NCBI GenBank assembly: GCA_900323505.1 | Contig: OOIN01000014.1 | Span: 682,001-746,000 of the forward strand | DNA: 64,000 nt | Origin: Ustilago trichophora | Taxonomy: Eukaryota; Basidiomycota; Ustilaginomycetes; Ustilaginales; Ustilaginaceae | Reading direction: 5' to 3' | In this document: positions 20,075 through 31,255 of the stretch, one piece after another | How the letters are laid out: each line of letters opens with the position of its first letter | Numbering within the stretch: the first letter of the stretch is position 1 | The notes under the pieces: model-generated | The model's database searches: none | What the model was told of the DNA's origin: nothing | What the model saw: the letters and a program-made list of their open reading frames with translations, nothing else | Position numbers and translations under genes: made by a program

Positions 20075-21030
20075 GTATTGTATCACTGCCGATTTGTAAC
20101 TTTGCCATTTTGTCCACTTGGCTGGATCTTGGTTGGATGTTTTATTGCTCACTTGCTAATGTGATTCGGTCGAGGTAGTGTATCAGTGAGCCGCCTTCAT
20201 GGTTGAACGTCTCACAAACATATCTCACATACATGAAAGATTTTCTTGCCTTAATCCATTGGATCGACCGACCAAAGAGGGTATCATCAAGTTTTTTTTG
20301 GTACATATGTATGGGTATACTGTATGAAACAAAGTCTGCTAGAAAGCAAAATTGCGATGAAAAGTCACGTCAGCCTTTAGTTATGTTTAAAAAAAAAGGG
20401 GGGTTCTTGTTTCTCTCTCTCTCTCTTCCTCCTACTGGCCAGTTGTGCGGGAAGGGGGAGGGTGAAGGGGGAAAGGGGATTCAGTATGGGTGCCCTGAAA
20501 AATGGGTTTAGTGGCAGGGCGGATTCGCCATAATATAGTACGAAGACCGTCGTGATAAATTGAATGTTCATCATTTTAACCCCTTTTCCCTCCCTCCAAA
20601 AACCCCAACGTAAGCCATTCGAGCAAAGAGAAAAAAAAAAAAAAAAAAAAAGAAACACACACATCCACTGTCAACTTACAATCCATAAACTTCCACGATA
20701 CACAAGGGGAAATCATAGAGAATGTTGAAAGGGGTATACCTGATCAAAAAGCGTAACGTAACGGAAAAGTGTCAGCCATCTCATTTCCCAATCAACATCA
20801 AAAAAAAAGGTGAAAGGGTAAAGGAGCAAGATGCGAGAAAAAAAGCTCATTAAACAGCCTAAAAATTGTCCATCATAAAGCAAAAATCGGACGGTAATTT
20901 CCAGCATCCCCTCCTTAGAGGGAGATACAAATGTAATCTTCGCTGCCGCGTCTTGACTTTTTCCCTTCAGCCTTAAGTTGTGTGTGTGTGTGTTGGGAGG
21001 ACACTTACTGTTGTGTTGTGTAGTGTTGCT
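20075..21030. other. convergent 3' region
   Basis: About 0.95 kb between the stops of the NTF2-like and RnpA-like genes. Contains a run of about 21 A near 20631-20651 and a (GT)n run near 20979-20991. No open frame with a recognisable product. Confidence 0.5.
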
Positions 21031-22499
21031 TTACTTGCGAATCGTTGTTTGGTTGGAATGGTTCCGGAAGGATGGAGATGGGTTTGATCTGGAGGCGCGG
21101 TTGAACGACCGAGGAGGACCACGTCTGTTATGGTTGGTGGTGATGCGGCGCACTGCAGTCTCCATCTCATCCACGAGCACCGGCATTGCTTTTGCATAGG
21201 CCAAAGGGCTAGCGATGAGCACGAGTACGTTTTTGCGTAGCTCCAAACTTTTCCCCAAACCCGGATCGGATTCTTGAAGCCGGACAATCGCCATACGTAA
21301 CGCAGTCACCAAACGGGTCCTCGTGCGATGTCGAATCACAGCAAGCTTGTGGATACGCTTTTTGGTCGACATGACAAAAAACCTTAGTATCGGTCTGCTG
21401 TCTCCTGCGAGCTTAGAAGTTTCGCGAGGCTGGGCAAGTGGTTCCCATCGATCCGCGTCCTGCCCTGCCTCCTTCGAGATAGTATCAGGAAGACAAGGTA
21501 GGGTGGGGTAGTAAAAGGGAGGGCGCAGATGACGTCCTTGATGGGTGGAAGGATGAGGTGGAAGTGGCAGCCAGTGAGGGAGCAGTTTCGTCTCGTCCAG
21601 TCGACCATTTGCGTCTGTGAGGTGACGGGGAAAAGGTTTCAGGATCACGCTGAAATCCGCGCAATGGTGGGACGGATTGCTCTTATTCGGCGCGAAGAAG
21701 CCTCCCGCAAACTTGTCCAAACTTGCATGAGGCAAAGGCTTAACCTTTTGAGAAAACAAACACCAGCGCAAATCAAGACGGATGCGTGTTAGTCACCAAC
21801 CTTCCTCAGGCTGAGGGGTAACAGGAGAAAGTTGAGAGTGCGAAAGGAAGAAAGAAAAAAAGTGTGACGACCCTAGGTTGTAGCCTCAAACAAGCATTGG
21901 TACATAGTACCTGACTCCAAGTGCTATGAAATTAGGGTGCCAGCCACAAGTACATTCATCCCGGCGCACAAACCTCCAACCATTTCCTCCCTCCGCTTTC
22001 TGAAAGAAAAAGGAAGAAGGCGGGAAAGGTAAGGCGCAACACAGGCGAAGAGGTGACGAGGGCACATTGATCTAGGCAAGCCGCCGCCAGGGTTGTCGCG
22101 TTTTTTACACGTCCACTCGCCCGCCCGTTAGAGCAGGCTCGTGGCCTCCTCATGTGTCGAGGATGTCGCTCCCAATCAGACGATACTGTGCTAGGGACGC
22201 GGTAAGGGAAGCGCGAACTTCCTAACCGCGCCACGTGCACCGGCGCCAGCGCAATGGATCGAGATCGATCTTGTTCATGCGCAATGGTGTGGAAAAAGAG
22301 AGGGGGAGAGGGGATAGGGATAGAGTGGATGAAAAGGGGTGAAGGTGATGCTTACCAGAATCCTTTTGTCTTCGCACGACGACGGCGACGGCGACTGCGA
22401 CTGCGACTGCGACGAAAGGGATCGCAACCCGGTCAACGCGAGCCCTCGAGTCGACATGGACGCTTGCACAGCGCGAACCGCATAAGGAGCGCATTGCAT
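21031..22499 (-). CDS. predicted mitochondrial protein with RnpA (RNase P protein)-like C-terminal domain
   Basis: Proposed two-exon minus-strand gene: exon 1 22356-22499, intron 22355-21745 (611 bp), exon 2 21744-21031, giving 285 residues. Exon 1 starts at an ATG and encodes MQCAPYAVRAVQASMSTRG then a Ser/Gln-rich stretch, a typical mitochondrial presequence. The donor is GTAAGC, a CTAAC branch site lies about 45 bp before the AAAAG acceptor, and both ends are phase 0. Exon 2 has no ATG before residue 125 of its frame, which supports the splice. Residues near 165-250 resemble bacterial RnpA: LRFFVMSTKKR then LAVIRHRTRTRL aligns with the VSKKxGxAVxRNRxKR signature, and KNVLVLIASPLAYAKAMPVL with the following strand-helix (DYVIIARP type). 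RnpA is the protein cofactor of RNase P RNA in 5' tRNA maturation. The canonical RNR core is altered to RHR. Assignment by eye; a different S5-domain-2-like protein is possible. Confidence 0.5.
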
Positions 22500-23755
22500 G
22501 GTGAGCTAAGTTATGCGTATCCACAGTAGCAAAGACCCAAGATTTTCTGCCAGTCAGCATCTACTTTTCTTCCTGAAGCATAGCAACAGCATGGAGAATC
22601 GCATCGGATCGCATCGCGCAGCATTAGAGGAGAGATACAGCACGGCGACGTAGAATCAGAAAGCTTTGCGAAGTTAACGCGAACCAAGACCGCGAGACTC
22701 TAGTTTGTAAAATGCTATAGCATCCTTTTGTTCGTCGAAAGTTTTTGTGCTTGCAGTATATCTCCCATTTGCTTTTGCGATGCCATCTTCCCGTGTCAAA
22801 GTGACAGGTTACACACCTTGATCGATCAAAGCACAAAGATGAGTTGATCTCTTCGAGCCATGGAGGAGAGGCGCTAGCGAGCAAGCCCGTTCTAATCAAG
22901 CCAAAAGACAACAAGAAAAGTCGTCAGTACATCTTTTCCCATTGTAGAAAAAGGGTTACAGAAGGAAGAAAAGGCGATGGGTCGAAGTCTGATCATCTGA
23001 TTCGTGTATAAAATTTCTGATTGGTTGCGCAATCAGGAAACATCATGCGCGGGTATGTTGTAATCCTTCAGAGACCCAGGCCAGTCTTTGACAAAGCAAG
23101 GATACTTACGCAGTGAGAAAAGGTTGAAAGAGAGTAGACGGAATGAGGAGCTAAGCTATTTTGATAGTAGCAAAGTGTGAAGTGGTGATGTGATGAGAAT
23201 GCACCGACCGGCGGGCATACTCGCGACCATGGCTGGTGGAGAGTGATGATGGTGTCGAGGTGAAGAGGGAAAAAAAGAAGATTGCTTTGAGGAGAGTCCG
23301 TCTTGTGTGTGTAGTGCTGCATTTTTTATTCTCTCTCTCTCTCTCTCTCTTTGTGCGTCGGAAGAGTGGAAGAAGAAAACTGCGGTTACCCTTCGCAGTA
23401 GAGATTTTTTTCCCGCAAAGGTTCGTACGAAAAAGCGTGGCTCTTGGTCTCGTGATCGACGATCTTTAGTTTTTTGGTAAAAATGTTAGACCCTATCTGT
23501 CTTCGAATTTGTTGTTGAGCCGAACAAGAAATTTCCACTTTGCCCGCGAAAAGGACAAAATTTCAAGTGCACAAGAGGCGCGGCGTGCGGCCTTTGTGAG
23601 CGAAAAGTCAGAGCGGATCTTCTTGCAGTTTTTGACTTTTTCTCGACTTCTCACCTTCAACCCTGATCTCCACACCACTTCACCCTCATCCTCACCCTCA
23701 ACATCACCCTCACCGTCCGCTACATCAACTGCACCCATCCCGCTTTACTTTCACG
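22500..23755. promoter_or_regulatory. divergent intergenic region before NHP2
   Basis: 1.26 kb with no supported gene. The part next to NHP2 contains a (CT)n run near 23330-23351 and a CACCCTCA-type imperfect repeat at about 23684-23722 that ends about 33 bp before the ATG and probably lies in the NHP2 leader. Confidence 0.4.
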
Positions 23756-24388
23756 ATGGCCAAAGACGAATCCAAGAAGGACAAAAAGTCCAAGCGCAAG
23801 TCCGAAGTCGCCGCTATGGACGTCGATGTCACCGACGTCGAAGCTACTCCCTCCAAATCCTCCAAGAAGGAAAAGAAGGAGAAAAAGATCAAGGTCGAAG
23901 TCACCGCCGACGATGCTGGATCCGAAGATGAAGATGTCGATTCATCCGAAAACATCTCTGCTATCGCCCAACCCCTCGCTGCACCCAAAATGAGCAAGAA
24001 GCTCTTCAAGCTGACCAAAAAGGCCTCCAAGTCTCGCGGTCACGTCAAACGCGGTGTTAAAGAAGTCGTTAAAGCCTTGCGCAAGGGTGAAAAAGGCCTC
24101 GTAGTCCTCGCAGGAGACATCAGCCCAATCGACATCCTCTCTCACATCCCCGTTCTTTGCGAAGACACAAGCAACCCATACATCTTTGTAAACAGCAAAG
24201 AAGCCCTCGGAGCAGCAAGCGCTACAAAGAGACCAACAAGCTGCGTCATGATCGTCCCCAACGGTGGCAAAAAGGCGGCCGCAAAGGGTAAAGACGCATC
24301 AAAGCCAAAGGAGGATTACGCAGAAGATTATGCAGGTCTTCATAAACAGGTTCAGTCCCTCAGCGACCAGGTCGCCCTCGCTGTCTAA
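23756..24388 (+). CDS. NHP2: Nhp2, H/ACA snoRNP protein (L7Ae family)
   Basis: Encodes 210 residues. The first ~80 residues are a Lys-rich then acidic extension (KKDKKSKRK, GSEDEDVDSSE). From about residue 85 there is an L7Ae/L30e fold: KLTKKASKSRGHVKRGVKE leads into LRKGEKGLVVLAGDISPIDI, with VLCEDTSNPYIFV following, as in Nhp2. Nhp2 binds H/ACA guide RNAs with Cbf5, Nop10 and Gar1 for pseudouridylation of rRNA in the nucleolus. The related Snu13 and Rpl8/L7A are excluded by the RGVKEVVKALRKGEKG context and by the extension. The C-terminus SDQVALAV is short. Start at ATG 23756. Confidence 0.92.
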   Translation: MAKDESKKDKKSKRKSEVAAMDVDVTDVEATPSKSSKKEKKEKKIKVEVTADDAGSEDEDVDSSENISAIAQPLAAPKMSKKLFKLTKKASKSRGHVKRGVKEVVKALRKGEKGLVVLAGDISPIDILSHIPVLCEDTSNPYIFVNSKEALGAASATKRPTSCVMIVPNGGKKAAAKGKDASKPKEDYAEDYAGLHKQVQSLSDQVALAV

Positions 24389-24732
24389 TTACAGTCGCCA
24401 GCATCCTCACTTACCTCGCATCTCTCTTCATCTCACCCTTTCCAGCCCTCGACTTTTTCATGCTCTTCCCGGTATATGTACATTAGATTCCGTTTTGACT
24501 CGCCATCAATTCCACATAACACGACCTTTTTTTTTCCGGCCCAGCATGGCTTTCTCACAGCGCTACACGCTAGATGTCTGTGTCCACGGCTCGCTTTCAC
24601 CCCAAAAAAGTCACATTTCGAGCTGATCAAGATTGAATTCCTTGGATTGAAAGGTGACTCTTCAAAACCGCTGCATAGCTAGCTTTCATGAATAGAGTTG
24701 ACTTTCGTCTGGCTTTTAGACACACAAGTCCC
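24389..24732. other. convergent 3' region, NHP2/ATG11
   Basis: 344 bp between two converging stops; no gene seen. Confidence 0.5.
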
Positions 24733-27328
24733 TTATTGCCGCTGCGAACCCTGCCCATGCAACCGTTTCAGCATCCCCTCTGCGCTCGTACTAGACACAT
24801 TTGAGAAGCCCGAAACTCCTGATAGCGTCGATTCGGGCGTACCCTTATGTGCCTGTGTCTGTGTCTGTGTCGGTGTTGCCGATGCGCTGTCTCTTTCGGT
24901 GCTGCCGTCATGCATAGGCGCAACAGCCTGGAACAGCGATGGCCGCGACTGCGAGTTACGACCGTAGCTTTGTTTGCCCGCCGTTTCGCTCTCGCTAGCA
25001 ATGGGCGCGAAAGGAGGTGCTTGGACAGCCTGCGCAGCAGCTCCGGTGAAGCGTCCCAATGTCTGGCTTAGGAAGGAAGGCTTTTGTGTCGATGCGAGTG
25101 CGGGACGGGTGGATGGGATTGTGCCGATACCGCTGAAGCTGGGGGAACGCCAGGGTTGACGAGACGCCAAAGATGATCCCGCCTCATCAGCTCCCACTAC
25201 ACCGACCTGAGGCGACGAAGGACCGGCAAGCGACCCCGAGGAAGAGAAAGACGAAGGGAAGGCACCCGGAATCGCATGTGCCGTGGTCACAGCAGTGGTC
25301 GCCACAGAAGACGATGACGAAGCCTGTCGACGGTGAGCACCCGATGGTCCGACCGTATCAAAGACGATGCTCCGCCCATTGATGCGAATGCCACCGGCTG
25401 GATTCGTTGCAGACGCGGTCGACGTCGAAGAAGGCGTCCGCTGCGAGGCCTTGGACGCTGCATCGCTTGGCCATCGCTGAATCTTGGGTGCATCACTCTT
25501 CCCCGTGGAACCGTCATTTCGCTGACTCCCTCCATCGACTGCAGATGCAGAGGTGCTAATGTGCAGACTCGACTTGCGTCGTGCCTGAGCACGGCCCAGC
25601 GTTCCCATCCCATCTCGGTCAGCCGGAAACGACGCTGGACCTGGCGACTGTGAGAAAGGGTTCGAGACGGCCGTTTCCGCCAGATCTGACTGCATCGGGC
25701 GAACCATTCGGATCGCAATGCCCTCCGATCGGCTCTGCGATGCAGGTGCAGACGTGACTCCACGGCTATCCACCGATCCGCCATCGGGACTCTCGGTGCC
25801 GCCCTGCAGACGCGCAGTACGACGCTTGTTGGGCTTGCGGCCAAATGCAGGTGCCATCGTGGCGTGCTCGATCAAGGTAGATCGATGACTTGTGGAGCCT
25901 GTAGTGCTCGAGGCGTCTCCATCGTTGCCATCACGTTTGCGTCCATCGGCCTCTTCGGCAATGCCCGTGATGCTACGCGAGGGCCACTGTGCAGCATTGG
26001 CAGAAGCCGAAGAGCTGGCTCTCCATCGTCCAATCCCAGCACCGCTGCTGAGAGCGCTCTCTGCTCGCAAGGACGAAGCTGGCGAAACGCTTCTCATTGC
26101 ACGTGTCAAGCCCGAGGCGGAGCTGGCAGAACGGGGTTCTACACTGAGGCTGGGTTGCTGGGCCCTGTCGCCATTACTGCCTGCGATTCTACTGGTCTCA
26201 GCAGAGGCAGGCGCTGAGAGAACGGCACCAGAGCCAATTCGAGGCGAAGTGTTGGGCGTCTGCATTGGCGGAGTCGATTGCTCAGGTACATCGAGCTTGT
26301 CGGACCTCAGGGAAAAGCCGCTTGTCTGCCCTGTGGGATCGTCATCTGGACCAACTTGGCGGTCTTCCATCGCCTTGGAGGACGAAACATCGCCAGCTTC
26401 CTCTGCGACATCCCTCAGGTGAGCGGGCTCGGCGGTGAGGCGTACAGGAGAGGATTGTTTTCCAGCTTCTCGCTGGTCGTCTTCGGCAAGATCCTTGAGC
26501 ACAGTCAGAGTACCCTCGCTTCGACTCCTGGGATGGCTTGGAGCAGCCTTTTTATCCAAAGATCGACCGTTTGCATGACCAGCATCGGCAGCGGTGTTGC
26601 TGCTTGCCGCAACGGCAGCCGAAGAGCTTCTCCTGCTCCTCAAAGAAGGCGCTGCTGAGCTGAGGCCACTGTAGGTCTCTGCATCGAGCATAAAGAATCG
26701 GACACCGTCGGGTAGGCGGAAGGGGTTGGGGTCCTCCGCCGCCTCGCCCTTATCCTCTGTTTTGCTGTCGTTGGGGCTGGGAACGACGCGGGCATTGATT
26801 GTGGTGATTCGAGCGACGATCCATTCTTTCACCTTCAGCTGCTCTGCAAGCGGACCTCTGGCGTTGAGGAAAAAGTGAGGAGCGCTGATGTTGAATGCCG
26901 CCCACGGCTTTGAAGCAAGGTTCGAGCTGCGGGTCGGCAAGAAGAGCGCAAGATCGCCCACTTGGAAGTTCTTGAAAGCGATCTTGTCCTTGGATGCGGC
27001 GTTGGCCTTGTTCGCTTTCTCGTTGGCCGACTTCCAGGCCTTTTGCCATTTGCGCACCACCACACTGAGGGAGTCCAGCTTGCCCTTGACCTCATCGTAC
27101 ATCTCGGACACATCAAAGGCACGCAATGCTTCCAGCGTCGTCTCCACGGTGGCACCCTCGGCTTCGGCGTCGAAAGCGTCCAAAGCCGCCTGTCGTTGCG
27201 ACTCGGACAGCTCGGACACCGAAAGACTGCCGGTGGAGGCAGCAATAGCACGCTGTGCGGCCATGGCGGCGCCGGACGACATTGCCAGCGCAGAGGAAGC
27301 GTTGTTGCTACTGCTGCTGGTGCTGCTT

Positions 27329-27363
<35 letters not shown>

Positions 27364-30300
27364 AGCAGCAGGTGCTGTGTTGGAGGACGACGCTTGACGC
27401 GATGACGTGTGTGTGGGCATGGCTCGAACCGTCTTGCGCAACAAGCTCGTCTTGGCGAGCAGTCCACGCGTTCGCTCGAGCAACAGCTGCCGACTGGCTT
27501 CCACTTCCCTGCGTGCCGCTTCGGCTTCATCAGCAAGCTCCTTGGCACGATCCATCTCTCGAACAATCTCCTCGTGGGCAACGTCGGCAGCGCGCAGCTG
27601 ACCACGGAGAAGCTCGATAGCTTCACGGTCAGGAATGCGACTCTGCTCGGCGCGAGTAGCGATGGTGGCTTGCTTCTCGAGAAGCTTCCCTTTGGCGTCC
27701 AAGTCGGTCTCGAGCGCTCGCACCTTCTCCTCCAGGATTGCACGATCGCCATCTGCCTCGGCACGGTAGGATCGGATTTGGCGCTCCTTGGCAGCCTCGA
27801 CTTCGGCGGCAGCTTCACGTGCTTTCGCCGCTTCAGCATGTGCGTTCGAGAGCTGCACAGTCAACTCGTCAATGCGAGCCTGAGCAGTTCGCAATTCGCC
27901 TTCGGCGCTGGATCCCTCGCTGAGCAATGCCTCGATGCGATTGCTTGCGTCGATTCTTGCACTCTTTGCCTCTTCGAGCTCGACGTGCAGCTCATGGGCC
28001 TGTGCCTCGAGCTCGGCGACGCGATCAGCTTCTTCCATGGCTTCCTGCCTGGCTTCCGCCTCGGTGCGATGGCTCTGCTCCAAGTCTCGACGCAACTGAT
28101 TGACCTCGTCGACCATGTTGAGCCTACGCTCGCGTTCGAGCTCAAGATCAGCACCTATCGCATCGATCTTGCCGAAAGCTTCGCGCTTCTCAGCCTCGAG
28201 TTTGTAGACGTCCGACTTGGCAGTCTCGACTTGACGCTTGAGCGTTTCGACTTCAGCCTTGAGGCCCAAAGTGCGGGTCTCGTTGTCAGCTTTGAATGTT
28301 CTTTCAGCTTCCTCCTTGGCTGCCTTGATCGCAGCGAGCTCGCTTCGAAGCTGTGCCAGCTCTTGGTCGTTGGCCGCCGCCAGTGACGCAGTCAGGCGTT
28401 GACGACGTCGCAGCCGCCTCCGTGCTCGGATCGAAGTGTCGGACCCAGTGTCATCACCTTCCTCATCCGATCCCTCCTCTTCGTCTTCTCGATTGAGGAG
28501 CTGGTGATAGACGAGGTGGATGAACTCGTCGTCCAGATCCTGCAAAGCTGCGGCGAGGGATTGCAAGGCAGCTTTCACTTCAGGAATAGGGCTAGCTGCC
28601 CCTTCGGTTCCTTGAGCATCTTCGCGCAGTCGGAGGTCGACTTGGTCCAGCAGTTCATAGAGCGCCTTCAGGTCATCAAGTCCGAGATCGGCCATGCCTT
28701 CGCTACTGACACGTGGTGTGGTGATTTCGAGACTCGGTGGCTTGTCGTCCATGCCTTTGACCTCCCACGGCAAGAGCGATGACACGTCGCTGCGGTAGAA
28801 TTGTCTACGCTTCCATTCTGAAGCCGACAGCTTGGCCATGAGCTCAGCGAGCGACTGCGACTTGCCCAGAAAGTGTTTTGCAAATTCGCGTCGCCTGACA
28901 ACCTCGACGACGGTGGCACCATAAGCCCAGAGCATGTTCTTGAGACGATTGAGGTGCTTAAAGCCATCGAGCTTGTTGGAGTGAAGATCGGCGTCGACGG
29001 CAGCCAACAAAGAACCAGTCTCGGTGAACTCGGACTGGATTCCCGAAATGTCGATGAGCAGATGAAGGCTGCGTTCGAGGATATCGTTGCGGTCTTGGGT
29101 CAAGCGCTGCACACCCTCGCGCACCACCTCATCCAGCAGCAGCAGTTCGTTCGAGCTGTTGACGAGTTGGTCAAAGGTCTGCTGATCGATCTTGTCGGCC
29201 ACGGGCCAGCCTTGTGCATCTGGTGAGCATGTAGAGTGGATGAATGCCTGGAGCTGGCGTGTACGCGTCTCAGCTTCCAACACTCGTTGATATGTCTCGT
29301 CGGCCACCTCTGGCGTTGTCGACTCTACCTCCTCGGACAAGCCCTGCGTATCGTTGCGAACGAGTGAGAGGTCGGTCTCGATGCGCTCGATACGTTCGCG
29401 AAGCTCAGAGTAGACGCGATTGCAAGCGTCTGCGACCGCGCTCATCTTGGACTTGCTAATGTAATCGCCGAGAGTGCGATGCTTTGGTTTTGTCACCGCC
29501 GACTGACCGTTGCTGTTGCCATTCTGTGCAGAGGTGGACGACGATGCAGCAGCAGCATTGGCCATCTGTGCGCTCGTCGACTGGAGACGAGGGTGGATCG
29601 AGACCATGCCGAGGATGCGCAGATCGCGTTCGTAGCCTTGAAGCAGGGTCTGCATTCTGGTCAGCTCCTTCTGTGCGACATCGTCGATGAGAGCCTTGGC
29701 GCCTTTCTCAATGTTGTCGGCATGGTCTCTGAGGTTGGCCAATGCAACTTGAAGACTGCGAGCGATGAGTGTGATTCGCTGGAGCAAGTCGCGGCAGATA
29801 TGTTCATGCGCTGTGACAAGGTCAGCAATCTCTGCTGACCAGCTGACTAGCGCTTCGAGCGATTTTGGTGTGGGAGGAAAGGAGAGCTCGGTATCTGGTA
29901 TCGATGGCACCGGCTCGAGGACCGCGTGCTCGGCCAATTCAGCGGCAAGCTCCGTCGGATCGGTGTAAAGGAATTCTCTATTATACACAAAGAACTCTTG
30001 AGCATTTGCCTCGCTCGGGCTGTCATGTCGCTGTACCTGATGTGTTGACGAGGATGAAGGATGTGGTTTGGCAATAGCAGTCGAGGAAGATGCCGACGGA
30101 GAGGTGGTAGTCTGCTGGATGATTCGATCGAGCAGCTCTTGTTTAAGCTGGCTGCCATTCGAAGTCATGCAGATGATAGCATCGGATGGGATCTCGGTCG
30201 CGAGCGAAAGAGTGTCGAGGAGATCATCGAGAGAAGCAAATTGGGAAAGGGGCTGATTCACGACGATGGAGCGACCATCGTAGGCTCGAATGACTCTCAT
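24733..30300 (-). CDS. ATG11: autophagy scaffold Atg11
   Basis: Encodes 1855 residues in one exon. The N-terminus (MRVIRAYDGRSIVV, then FASLDDLLDTLS) matches the Atg11/FIP200 N-terminal domain, and FFVYNREFLYTD is a conserved Atg11 signature near residue 105. Charged coiled coils occupy roughly residues 600-965. A run of 12 asparagines encoded by AAC repeats follows near residue 985. The C-terminal claw domain begins near residue 1105 (KIAFKNFQVGDLALFLPT) and ends near 1213 (FFMLDAETYSG). About 640 further residues are Ser/Ala/Pro-rich and probably disordered. Atg11 scaffolds selective autophagy by binding cargo receptors through the claw and recruiting Atg1 and Atg9. The frame begins three codons upstream with GTG; ATG 30298-30300 is the start. 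Confidence 0.9.
27326..27364. repeat. trinucleotide repeat coding poly-Asn in ATG11
   Basis: A (TTG)n run on the plus strand, read as AAC codons on the minus strand, encodes about a dozen Asn residues between the coiled coils and the claw domain. Confidence 0.85.
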
Positions 30301-31255
30301 GGCTGGCACGGTTCGTCGCAGCCCCGCAGTCGAGCCAGGCCGACTGCGAGCGAGGTGCTTCTTGAACTATGTTGGGAGGAGATGAGCAAGTGACGAGCTC
30401 CGATCGTTAGCCTGCAGACCGTAACGAGAGTGAGATCCGCTGGTGCCGCCCTACTGCATCGCGTTAAATGGAATGTTTCGTTGTGGGCTTGGCTTACACT
30501 GCTGAGCCGAAGAACGGCCTCGGCGGGTAGATCTGTCGCTAGCTGAAGATCGAGATACAAATGCGAGCTGGCTTGATGGGTTTGAAGCCAGGCAGGAAGC
30601 TGCGATGTGCACCAGAACGAGATGAGATAAGGAACGACGGAAAGAGACTGTGAGCGACCCGGCTTGCAGTCGTAAGGGGACGACGAGAAGGATTCCAGCC
30701 TGTTGCAATGGCAATTATGAAGAGACGAGGGCCGGAGAAAGCTGTAGTAGCAGCGCCTATAAGGAGGATGATCAGATAGAGAGGGAAAGAAGCTCAGTCG
30801 ACGAATGTGGCTCCTTGTCCCATAATGGACCCTGAGTGTTTAAAGGCGCGCGTGTGACGGTGCTGTGCTCTCTCTGTCTGCAGTTCCCGCCTCCACACAG
30901 CTTCTCTCCTGCCTCGCCTATGCAGACTCCGAGAAATGCGACTTTTTGGCTCAGCACACCGCATTTTCACGCAGAGAATCCATCAGGCGGCGCCTTTTTT
31001 GATTGCGTGCTGTGCTACGCTAACCCCGCAGCATCTTTGCAACATCACCCATCTACTGAATACAAGGGATCAAGCTTAAACGAGACTTCCATTTCTTCCT
31101 CGATCACACATCAGACAAGAAATGGCAGTCATGACCACCTTTATCGCAAAAGAATAAAAGATAAAAAAAAATAAAAAATAAAAAACTTTGACTTGGCGCT
31201 TAAGACAAGGTAAGAATGCATTCAGTGCAGAACGCTGGCCTGTTTCGGTCAGCCC
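30301..31255. promoter_or_regulatory. ATG11 upstream region and DMA1-like 3' flank
   Basis: About 0.95 kb between two minus-strand genes. Holds the ATG11 leader and promoter on the left and, near 31140-31185, an A/T-rich AATAAAA-type stretch. No gene is supported. Confidence 0.4.

Noticed and set aside
21031..21372. Short single-exon version of the RnpA-like gene starting at the internal Met (MSTKKR)
   Set aside because: It would cut off the strand before the signature (ILRFFV) that aligns with RnpA, while a phase-matched upstream exon with a presequence is available.
27409..28386. Leucine-rich plus-strand frame of 325 codons opposite ATG11
   Set aside because: It mirrors the Glu/Leu-rich coiled-coil codons of ATG11; the apparent leucine-rich character is an artefact.
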